Notes under the pieces: model-generated
Told to the model about the DNA's origin: nothing
Databases searched by the model: none
What the model saw: the letters and a program-made list of their open reading frames with translations, nothing else
Origin: JACNKJ01 sp964440095
GTDB taxonomy: Bacteria; Krumholzibacteriota; Krumholzibacteriia; JACNKJ01
Reading direction: 5' to 3'
DNA: 49,166 nucleotides
Assembly: GCA_964440095.1 (NCBI GenBank)
Contig: CAYTPZ010000012.1
Location: 1-49,166, forward strand
Program-made: the position numbers and the translations under genes
Shown: piece by piece, positions 32,819 through 41,400 of the stretch
Position numbering within the stretch: the stretch's first letter is position 1
How the letters are laid out: every line of letters begins with the position of its first letter

Positions 32819-35332
32819 TCAATCGTCACGGGCCGCGTCGCTCAAAGCGCGCGGCTTGCTCACATACCAGTCGTGAAGTTCCTGCCTGAAGCTGGTTTCG
32901 TCGAAACATATCCGGGCCTGGGTGGGAAGCGAAGTTAAAAAGCTCTGTCCATATCGCTTGCTTGAAAGACGGCTGTCCAGCAACAGCACCAATCCTTCGT
33001 CGCGCCGTCCCCGTATGAGGCGCCCAAACCCCTGCCTGAAGCGAAGTACAGCCTCGGGAATCATGTACTGCGGGAAAGGTGAACCGCCTTCCGTTTGGAT
33101 GCGCTCGCAACGCGCCTCAACCAGAGGCTCGGTGGGAACCGCGAAAGGCAGACGCGTGATCACCAGAATCTGCAGACTCTCGCCCGGAAAATCCACCCCT
33201 TCCCAAAAACTGCTGGTGCCGAGAAGGATCGATCCCGGCTTATCCCGAAAACGCTTGGCCAGGATATCGCGGCCCAGACCGTCGCCTTGCATCATGAGGC
33301 GATCGTCGGAAATGCCGAACTCCTGCAAACCGCGATAGGATTTCTGCATGGCCGAGTAACTCGTAAACAGAAGCAGGGCCGAAAGGGGATAACTTCGCAG
33401 GGTTTCGGCCAGGAGCGCGGCCACATGCTCCAGATGCCCGGGCCTGCTGGGCTCGGGAAGGAAGGCCGGCAGAAGAACGCGGGCCTGTTCATCGTAGTCG
33501 AAGGGACTTTCCATGGCCAGGGTATGGGTTTCGCGTTCACTGCGATCCAGGCCACTCTTAGAAGTGAAATAAGCGAAGTTCCCCGCCACGGCCAAGGTGG
33601 CGCTTGTCAGTATGGCACTCATAAGGCCCTCGCGGAAAAAGTCACCCAGTTCCACGCGCACATCCACAGGCATGGCTACCAGTTCACGAACATAACCCTG
33701 CCCGCCTTCCATGAAGTAGACGTGGTCTTCGCTAGAAGCCGACATGAGAAAGTTCAGGCGCTCCACAAACTCGGACAGCCCCCGCTCTAAGCTATCGGCC
33801 AGTTCAGCCTCGCTGCGATCGGCCTCTTCCGCAGCGGTATGGCTCGATACGATCTTGGACATCTCGGCCAGGGATTTCCTAAGGCCGTAGACAATCTGAC
33901 CAATCTCCTCCCGACGCGGTTCAAGGCCGGCGAAGAGTTGATCCTCGGCTCGGAAGCGGAGGCGTCCAATACGAGACAGTTCGCTTTCAACTGGAGCCAA
34001 CAAGGCCATTGCTTCGAGCAAATCGCGGAAGGTTTCGCGGAGGCTGCCCATGGCTCGCAGGGCCTCTTCCCGGGGTTCCTTGATTCCCGCGGTGGGATAA
34101 TCCCGGGCGAGGTCTCCAGCCCGGTTGAACCAAGTTCGAAAGCCCTGCCTTCCTCCGGGACGAGCCCCTTCGGGACCCGCGCCCAAGAACATCTTATCCA
34201 AGGCCCGCAGACTCAGGTCGAGACCCAAGGCACGGGTGGCCACCGCGTCCAGGTGTTGGGCTTCATCTACCACCAGATAACTGTACTCGCCCAGGATCAT
34301 GTGATTCACGGCGTAGTCAGCGAAAACCAAAGAGTGATTCACGACCACCAGTTGAGCCTTTCGGGCCCGCTCGCGGCTCTGTCCCACGAAGCAGCGCCGC
34401 TCCCGAGCGCAGGACGATTCCTCGGCCTGCCCAACTCGTGCCGTGATCTTGGGAATGAGATCAGCGGGAATGAGAGGGTGAGCATCCAGTTCTTCAGCCA
34501 GGCCATTCACCGTTAGAGCCCGCCAAACGACCAGGGCCGCCATGGTGAAAGCCTCTTCGCTGCTTTGGGCTTGGCCTCCCAGGTAGCGATCGAGTTTCCG
34601 GCGGCAGATATAATTCTCACGGCCTTTGAGCAGCACCGCTTCCAGTGGCAATTCTCGGCTGCTCTCCAAGGCGAGTAGGTCTCCGCCCAAAAGCTGGTCT
34701 TGAAGGTTCTTGGTGTGTGTGGACAGCAGCACGCGTTCGCCGGTGATCAGGGAGAAAAGTCCCGCTGGCACCAGGTAGGCCAGGCTCTTGCCGATGCCCG
34801 TGGGCGCCTCCACCACCAGATTGTGACTGGCAATGAGCGACTGCCAGACGGCCAGAGCCATCTCGAGCTGGCCCTGACGGGGCTCATAGGATTCACCGCG
34901 CTGCTGTGCCAAGAGTCCTTGGAGGCCGAAAAACTCCTCCAGAATTTCCTCGCCCCGGGCCAGGTCCCCCATTCCGTAGGGATTGGGTGCCAAGGCCTTC
35001 CGGGTCTCCCCGCGGCCCGACAGTTTGGTTTCTGCAGCCCATTTACCGCCTTCGGCACAGAGCCGCTCCCAGGGATCCTCCTCCACCACAGAGAGGATCC
35101 GCGCCAGGGCTCCCCAATCTTCCGGCAGCAGTCGATCCAGAGGCAGGGTCGCCAGTTCTGTTTGGCGGGCTTCCTGATCCAGCTTGGGCCATTGTCGGCT
35201 CAGCTCGGCTTTCAGGTCGAAAAGCTCCAGAAATCGCGCCAGCGGCAGGCTGCGTGTGCCGCCCTCGCCCCTGGAGTCGAGATTCCAGGTGCCCTCCTCT
35301 TCGGGAGCGTCGATGAGAAATTTGAATGCCAT
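32819..35332 (-). CDS. DinG/XPD-like superfamily 2 DNA helicase
   Basis: An 837-residue helicase. Motifs in order: a Q-like YEPRQGQLEMA (149-159), Walker A VVEAPTGIGKS (173-183), STHTKNLQDQL, the Fe-S region with C243 (ENYIC), C308 and C314, VNHSLVFADY, motif II VVDEAQH (354-360, DEAQ in place of DEAH), SATLAVAGNF, and the late GTSSFWEGVDFPG and QGFGRLIRGRRDEG. The N-terminal 140 residues are an extra domain I do not recognise. Only three of the four cysteines expected for the 4Fe-4S cluster are seen. The ATG at 35332 begins the clean protein; an upstream frame extension runs into the dsbD promoter region. It heads the long minus-strand run. Confidence 0.88.
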   Translation of the reverse strand: MAFKFLIDAPEEEGTWNLDSRGEGGTRSLPLARFLELFDLKAELSRQWPKLDQEARQTELATLPLDRLLPEDWGALARILSVVEEDPWERLCAEGGKWAAETKLSGRGETRKALAPNPYGMGDLARGEEILEEFFGLQGLLAQQRGESYEPRQGQLEMALAVWQSLIASHNLVVEAPTGIGKSLAYLVPAGLFSLITGERVLLSTHTKNLQDQLLGGDLLALESSRELPLEAVLLKGRENYICRRKLDRYLGGQAQSSEEAFTMAALVVWRALTVNGLAEELDAHPLIPADLIPKITARVGQAEESSCARERRCFVGQSRERARKAQLVVVNHSLVFADYAVNHMILGEYSYLVVDEAQHLDAVATRALGLDLSLRALDKMFLGAGPEGARPGGRQGFRTWFNRAGDLARDYPTAGIKEPREEALRAMGSLRETFRDLLEAMALLAPVESELSRIGRLRFRAEDQLFAGLEPRREEIGQIVYGLRKSLAEMSKIVSSHTAAEEADRSEAELADSLERGLSEFVERLNFLMSASSEDHVYFMEGGQGYVRELVAMPVDVRVELGDFFREGLMSAILTSATLAVAGNFAYFTSKSGLDRSERETHTLAMESPFDYDEQARVLLPAFLPEPSRPGHLEHVAALLAETLRSYPLSALLLFTSYSAMQKSYRGLQEFGISDDRLMMQGDGLGRDILAKRFRDKPGSILLGTSSFWEGVDFPGESLQILVITRLPFAVPTEPLVEARCERIQTEGGSPFPQYMIPEAVLRFRQGFGRLIRGRRDEGLVLLLDSRLSSKRYGQSFLTSLPTQARICFDETSFRQELHDWYVSKPRALSDAARDD

Positions 35333-35459
35333 GGAGTCCTTTCGGAAACTCGAATCTAACACGAAGAAGCGGCTGTTAACAGGGACTTCCCGCCTCCCCC
35401 GGTACGTAAACCTTGTTGACGCAGACCTTTTTCCCCTGCCCTCTGCATCGCGGAAATCC

Positions 35460-35488
35460 TTGCCGGGAACTGATGCATCCCATAAATT
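35460..35488 (+). promoter_or_regulatory. Candidate promoter upstream of dsbD
   Basis: TTGCCG (35460-35465), a 17-base spacer and TAAATT (35483-35488) lie about 29 bases before the dsbD ATG in the 184-base gap to the divergent helicase gene. Each hexamer matches the consensus at four of six positions. Confidence 0.3.
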
Positions 35489-35516
35489 GTGCCACGACCT
35501 TTCCCAAGGACATTTC

Positions 35517-37355
35517 ATGCTAAAATTGAAGACCTTCCATCGCGGCCTGACTCTGGCCTTCCTTGCAACTCTGGCGCTCTCTTCGGGGGCCGTCATGGCC
35601 GATGACGCCTTCGGCAGCGGCGATCCTTTTGCCCCACCCGAGGTTAAAGTCAGCGTAAAGCCTCTGGCCGATCCTCTGGTGGCAGGTGAAACCGTGGAGT
35701 TTGCGGTCACCTACCACATTCCTGAAGGCACTCATCTCACCGAGTATTTCAGGACGGTGCTCATTAAGAGTGAACCGGTCGCTGAATTCGGAGATGCCAA
35801 TTGGCCCGAAGGTATTCTCGAGGACGAGGAACATGTCTGGCGAGGCGAGGTGGAGGTACGCAGCCAGGTCACACTACCCGCGGCTGGCATCTTCAAACTG
35901 AACATCGAGGCTGAGTACCAGATCTGCCAAGAGGGCGAAGTGGAAATGTGTTTCCCGCCTACGGCAGCCTTGGCAAAAGCTGAGTATACCATTGAACAGT
36001 CCGGCACGGAGTTCACGGAAAACGCCGAGAGCGGTAAGCGGACAGCGGTAAGCGGACAGCAGGCTCCCGAAGGCAAGGGCTTGGCCGGCAAACTCGAAGC
36101 TGCGTTGAATCGCGGATCCTGGGTAGCCTTTCTCCTGGTTTTCCTGGGCGGCGTGCTCACCAGTTTCACACCCTGCGTTTACCCCATGATCCCCATCACC
36201 ATCAGCTTCATAGGCGGCAGCGCCAAGGGAAATCCGCTCAAGGGTTTCGTGCTGGCCCTTTGGTTTGTGCTGGGCATCGCCATCATGTATTCGAGTCTCG
36301 GCCTTCTGGCCGCCGCCACGGGCGGTGCTTTCGGACAGGCTACGCAGACCCCCATCTTCGCCGGCATCGTTGCCTTCATTATCGGCGCCATGGGACTATC
36401 CATGGCCGGGCTCTTCGACATCCAGATTCCCAGCGGCCTCACCAGCAAGATGGGCGGAGCCAAGACGGGCTTCCTGGGACCCATCCTCATGGGCATGGCC
36501 ATGGGGCTCATCGCCGCGCCCTGTGTGGGACCTGTGCTTATCGTGTTGCTCACCTGGGTGGCGCAGACCGGCAGCCTCTTCATGGGTTTCTGGTTGCTCT
36601 TCACCTTCGCGGCGGGCCTGGGAATGCTCTTTCTGGCCCTGGGCACCTTCAGCGGCCTGCTCACGGCACTTCCCGGCGCCGGTGGATGGATGGATCAGGT
36701 GAAGCACTTCTTCGCCCTGGTGCTCTTCGCCCTGGCCCTCTACTTCCTCAAGCCCTACCTGCCCGGGTGGATGCTGACTCTGGCCTTAGGCTTGGCCTTG
36801 GTCTTCAGCCTTAGTGCATGGGGAGCCCTCAAGCCCCTGAGCGAGGATGCCGGTGCCAAGGATGGCATGGGCAAGGGGCTTTCCCGACTGCTCTGGATCC
36901 TCGGTGTGGTGTTGGCCATTCTCGGCGGCATCAAGGGCTTCGCGCCCGGCCTGCTTCCTTCAGGCGGCGGATCGTCGTCCGTGGAAACCGCCGAGGCTCA
37001 TCAGGAGCCCTTGTGGATCTGGAATGAGACCGAAGGATTTACCCAGGCAGCCGCCGAGGGCAAACCTGTCATGATGGATTTCTGGGCCGAGTGGTGCGTG
37101 GCCTGCAACGAGCTGGATCACTTCACCTACAACCAGCCGGAGATCCTCGACCTTGCGGAAGACTTCGTCTCGATTAAAATGGACATGACGAATAACTCCG
37201 TGGAAAACAAAGCCAAACTGAACAAGTACGAAGTATTCGGCATGCCCACGGTGATCTTCTTCGATTCCACGGGCAAAGAACTCGAGCGCTTCTCCGGATT
37301 CATCAGCGCGGATGACATGGCTCCCTATATGCAGCGCGCGTTGGCCACGAAGTAA
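35517..37355 (+). CDS. dsbD: Thiol:disulfide interchange protein DsbD
   Basis: A 612-residue protein carrying electrons from cytoplasmic thioredoxin to periplasmic substrates. After a signal peptide (to VMA, about 28) comes the alpha domain with its cysteine pair C137 and C145 (CQEGEVEMCFPP). The eight-segment membrane domain has C220 (FTPCVYPMIPIT) and C336 (APCVGPVL). The C-terminal thioredoxin-like domain has WCVAC (C527, C530). All six redox cysteines are present. I chose the ATG at 35517, with AGGA seven bases before it. The alpha-to-membrane linker contains four perfect heptamer units (36031-36058). trxA follows after 34 bases and supplies its electrons. Confidence 0.95.
   Translation: MLKLKTFHRGLTLAFLATLALSSGAVMADDAFGSGDPFAPPEVKVSVKPLADPLVAGETVEFAVTYHIPEGTHLTEYFRTVLIKSEPVAEFGDANWPEGILEDEEHVWRGEVEVRSQVTLPAAGIFKLNIEAEYQICQEGEVEMCFPPTAALAKAEYTIEQSGTEFTENAESGKRTAVSGQQAPEGKGLAGKLEAALNRGSWVAFLLVFLGGVLTSFTPCVYPMIPITISFIGGSAKGNPLKGFVLALWFVLGIAIMYSSLGLLAAATGGAFGQATQTPIFAGIVAFIIGAMGLSMAGLFDIQIPSGLTSKMGGAKTGFLGPILMGMAMGLIAAPCVGPVLIVLLTWVAQTGSLFMGFWLLFTFAAGLGMLFLALGTFSGLLTALPGAGGWMDQVKHFFALVLFALALYFLKPYLPGWMLTLALGLALVFSLSAWGALKPLSEDAGAKDGMGKGLSRLLWILGVVLAILGGIKGFAPGLLPSGGGSSSVETAEAHQEPLWIWNETEGFTQAAAEGKPVMMDFWAEWCVACNELDHFTYNQPEILDLAEDFVSIKMDMTNNSVENKAKLNKYEVFGMPTVIFFDSTGKELERFSGFISADDMAPYMQRALATK
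36031..36058. repeat. Four tandem heptamers GCGGTAA/GCGGACA inside dsbD
   Basis: GCGGTAA-GCGGACA-GCGGTAA-GCGGACA is an exact 14-base unit repeated twice. It codes for the linker residues SGKRTAVSGQQ between the alpha and membrane domains. Because seven is not a multiple of three, each unit is read in a different frame, so the repeat exists at DNA level and not as a peptide repeat. Confidence 0.85.
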
Positions 37356-37389
37356 TAAAAGCGAACCCTCAAAAGCTCAGGAGTGAACC

Positions 37390-37713
37390 ATGAGTGATGT
37401 TCTCGAAGTAAAAGACGACAATTTCGAAGCCGAGGTCATGCAGAGCGATCTGCCCGTGATCGTGGACTTCAGCGCCGCCTGGTGCGGGCCCTGCAAAAAG
37501 CTCGACCCCATCATCAAGGAACTGGCCAGCGAATACGACGGCAAGGCGAAGATCGTTCACATCGATGTGGACAGCGCCCGCGAGACGGCTATGAAGTTCG
37601 GCGTCATGAGTGTGCCCACCGTTCTCTACATGAAGGGCGGCGAAGTGAAGGACACGCAGATCGGACTGATCCCAAAAGAGAAGATGGTCGAGAAGCTCAA
37701 CGCCATCATGTAG
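37390..37713 (+). CDS. trxA: Thioredoxin
   Basis: A 107-residue thioredoxin with the active site WCGPCKK (C32, C35), the buried aspartate in VIVDFSAAW, and the cis-proline in MSVPTVLYMKGG. It reduces cytoplasmic disulfides and feeds DsbD, encoded 34 bases upstream in the same transcript. A strong terminator follows. Confidence 0.98.
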   Translation: MSDVLEVKDDNFEAEVMQSDLPVIVDFSAAWCGPCKKLDPIIKELASEYDGKAKIVHIDVDSARETAMKFGVMSVPTVLYMKGGEVKDTQIGLIPKEKMVEKLNAIM

Positions 37714-37737
37714 GCAACAAAGCAGCGCTATGAATAA

Positions 37738-37767
37738 GGCGGGCCCCAAGGGGCCCGCCTATTTTTT
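37738..37767 (+). terminator. Intrinsic terminator after dsbD-trxA
   Basis: GGCGGGCCCC (37738-37747) pairs perfectly with GGGGCCCGCC (37750-37759), followed by TATTTTTT. It lies 24 bases past the trxA stop. Confidence 0.93.
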
Positions 37768-37828
37768 CGCGACAAGGACCTTCCTCAACTCGAAGACCTG
37801 CTTTTTCACGTGGCCCAGACGAGCGAGG

Positions 37829-38458
37829 TGGTCCCAAGATTTCGGACAGTATGCTAAAGGTGGCTCCGACCTTTTGAATTAGGAGCTCGACCGATGACGA
37901 AACGACGCAAATTCTCCGCTAAATTCAAAGCCCGAATCGCCCTGGAAGTCCTAGTCGGCGAATGCGATGGCCGAACTGGCCGCCAAACACGACGTTCACC
38001 TCAATATGATCGCCCACTGGAAGCGGCAGGCGAAAGAGAGCCTTCCGGATCTGTTCTCGAAGAAGGCACGCCGCAGCGAGGCTGAGCTTGAAGAGGCTCT
38101 GGGGAACTACGGCAGGCCGGAGAACTTCAACACGGATCAGGGCAGCCAGCTTACGAGCCTGGAGTTTACAGAAGTGCTGAAAGAGGCGGGTGTTCGAATC
38201 TCAATGGACGACCGGGGCCGCTGGATGGACAACGTGTTCATCGAGAGGCTGTGGCGCTCGCTCAAGTACGAGTGCATTTACCTTCACGAGTTCGATGATG
38301 GCATTAGGGCCCGGGAAGGAATCGCAGTATGGATGAGGTTCTACAACGAGGAGAGACCTCACTCCTTGTTCGAGGATGACAGGACGCCGATGGATCTCAC
38401 ACTATCGCTTCGGCAACGCACCTGCCGGGCAAGTGAACATGAAAGGACGGGAAGATGA
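37829..38458 (+). mobile_element. IS3-family insertion sequence remnant
   Basis: The likely left end is near TGGTCCCAAGATTTCGGACAG (37829 onward), which has the TG-start and GGACAG flavour of IS3-type ends. It is followed by a broken transposase. No matching inverted copy (CTGTCCGAAA-like) is seen to the right, so the right end is lost and target duplications cannot be identified. Confidence 0.7.
37894..38458 (+). pseudogene. IS3-family transposase, frameshifted and internally deleted
   Basis: The start TKRRKFSAKFKARIALEVL is an IS3 OrfA N-terminus. After GE the frame shifts by one (near 37964; the homologous spacing fits loss of two bases), and continues as AMAELAAKHDVHLNMIAHWK in the next frame, still OrfA helix-turn-helix. 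From about 38100 it jumps to the C-terminal part of OrfB: YGRPENFNTDQGSQLTS with the second catalytic Asp, FIERLWRSLKYE with the catalytic Glu, and RFYNEERPHSLF. The OrfA leucine zipper and the OrfB part with the first catalytic Asp are gone, so it cannot be active. Its TGA overlaps the ATG of the next gene by ATGA. Confidence 0.9.
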
Positions 38459-41400
38459 CGAAACGCGGCAAATTCGGGCTCCGGGGCAGCCGGCTGATTC
38501 CGGCTCTATTGATGCTCCTGCTGGCCATGACGAGTCAGGCGGGACTCTTCAATGAAAAGGACGCTCTGGTCGTCACCAGATCACACTTCCCGACCTACAA
38601 TTCGGCTCAGCCGATTAACTGGGGTTTGACGATTCGCCTGAGCCACCCGGTCGCCCTTCGTGAGCTATCCAACAAACTCGAGTTGAGAATCAACGGAGAG
38701 CGCCGCGGGCTATTATTGCTGGATGTGCTTACTAGCGAACACCTCGATCCATCCCGAGACCCCGACCAGCCCTTACTCGCCGTCCTGCTAAGACCCGAAG
38801 GACCACTGGACGACAGCTTCACCGAAGATCTCCACTGTCTGGTCACTTTGGCCCCGGGAACCCGAAGCGCAAGAGGCGATCATCGCCTGGCCAAACAGTG
38901 GTCCCGCGAGTTCAAGGTTGGAGCCCCGCTGAAAGTCCTCTCGATTGAGGCATTCGCCGACGGCAGCACCGTGCTCATCAACTTCTCACAGCCTGTCGGA
39001 CATAGTGATCTTCGCAACGAACTGAGGGTGATTCCGCCTGCTCGACTGAACTGGTATCGCAGTAAAACTACGGGAAGGGAACTTCGACTTTCTGGGAAAT
39101 TCACCCGGGGCCAGCAATACCGGCTATCGCTGCCGAGCTATTTCAGCTCGAACGGTTCGTCGTTCCTTGGCGGTGAACTCCTGTTTCGAGTGCCCGACCA
39201 TCAAGCCCAGATTTACTGGCTGCGTGACAAGAAGGAGAACGAGACCCGCTTTCGACCACTTGTGGAGCGCGACAGCCGACAGTTGATTCACGCTCATCTG
39301 GTCAATGTCGAGGAATTGCTCTGCGAATCCCTGCAGATCAGCCCCCTGCTTCTGCCCTTCGCCGAGCGGTTGCTATCCCCGGACAGCACTCTGGCCGACA
39401 TGAGAGACGTCCACGCAGACCTGTCCCGCCACTTTGATCGGCTCGACCAGGCCCTTGGTGACAGAAAAGAGTATCGCTCATTCCTGCGACCACCCTCGCC
39501 GGAACGCGAAGTGTTCTTTAGTCAGGCTCAATTCAACACCTGGGAAAGGTTCAGCCTTCCCGCCAGCTATCGTGAGCATGCTGAGACCGGCGGCATCGAA
39601 CTGATCAGCCTGCGCGAGAACAGGGCCGGCAGCAAAGCAAATACGGGCCTTGCCCTGTTCCGAATCACGGATCTGGCCATCACTTACAAGCAGTCACCTC
39701 GCGAGATGCTGGTCTGGATGACCTCCCTCGCCACGGGCCTTCCCTTGGCCAAGGTTCCGATCATTGCGCTCGATGAAAAGGGTGAAGCTTGGCTCTTGGG
39801 AAAAACGGACAAGGACGGTCTTCTCATCTGCTCCCGCGAAACACCTCTACAGGGGTTTTCCGTCCAGCATCCCTCGCCTTCTCACAGGCGGAATGATTTC
39901 GATCCGGCCACGATCGTCACACTGTTGGCGGCGACAAACGACGATGCGACTTTCATCGACTTGCACAGTGCCACACAATTAGTGGGCAGTGAAAACCCCA
40001 AGAAGCTGAAAACTGAAAGTTCTCGACGCGGGTTACTCTTCACCGAGCGGGGAATCTACAAGCCCGGCGAAACCGTTCATATCAAAGGTCTGCTGCGTGA
40101 CTTTGGCGATGACATGCGGATCGTGCCGCCCGACTGTCGAATCTCCATGCGTATCAAGGATCCGCGCAAAGACTCTGTCTATTCTCAAACTTTGGATTGC
40201 TCCGCTTTCGGTTCCATCCAGGATAGCCTCCCTCTGAAGAGTTGGGCCAAATTGGGGCAGTACACCGTCAGTATTGGTGCGGACCTGAAGAAGCCGATAG
40301 CGACAGCGACCTTCCAGGTTCAGGAATATCGTCCGCCGCGACATTACTGCGACCTTCGTTTTATGCAGGAAGAACGCATCAACGATGACTACGTCAATCG
40401 CGAATACACCGAAGACTGGTTAACGGCCACCGCGGGCGCGCACTACTATGCCGGCGGACCGGTCAAACATGGCAAGCTGTATTGGCAAGTACACACAGCG
40501 CCCACGCATTATTCTGTCGACGAGTACCCCGAGTACCGGTTTGGAAGTGAAGGACGGGATGGTAGCGTCTTTTTGGAAAGCGGTGAGGCGCTATTGGATA
40601 AGGGTGGTGAAATTCCAATTCATCTTCCCCTCGGTTCCGGCGCCCTTTCCGGCGAGTACGGGCTCAAGTTCAGTATCACGGCGCTGGATTTCGATGGACG
40701 CTCTGCCGCAGTGGCCAGCACGTGGCAGACCCAGCCCGAGTACCTCATCGGTATCGCGGGCTTGCCGGACAACCTGATCGCCTTCCAGCCCCAGAGCCTT
40801 AAATTTCTCGTACTGGATGAGAAAAACCATCCCGTCAAACACGGGTCGCTACAGCTTCGGCTTCTCAGCAGAGAGCACCAGTACATTCAGAAGCGCGACG
40901 CTCAGGGTCGCTACAGTTGGACCTGGCGAGAAGTCTGGCTCGAAGTTCAGCGAATCGATCTTGCAGTTCAAAAATCCGGTACTCCCTTTGACCTTACTTT
41001 TCCCGACTGGGGCGATCACCGTATCGAATTGACCTATTTCGACAGAAATGGGAATCGCTATCAAAACGCGAGGCTGGTTGAGTCCGACAATCCGCGTAGG
41101 TGGAGACAGTCAAGCTCGAATGACTATCCCGTACTTCCCCTGCGACTCGATCAGAACAGTGTCGATCCGGGCGAGACCGTCCAGATCAAGATTCGTCCCG
41201 ACAAAGCTCTGGCCAGCGGCCTCTTCTGCCTTGAGCGGGAAGGAATCTTCGACGCTCATCTATTCCCCGTTGACGAAGGCGAAATGTCCTTCACGGTTAG
41301 CAAGGAGATGGAGCCCAATATCCACGTTTCTGTACTCGGAACCTTGGCGAGAGCCGAATTTCCACGCTACCGACAAGAGGAAGACAGGGGCGGCCCGGGT

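Noticed and set aside
35333..35710. N-terminal extension of the DinG-like helicase
   Set aside because: It reads into the divergent intergenic gap and antisense to the dsbD signal peptide; the peptide has no family features.
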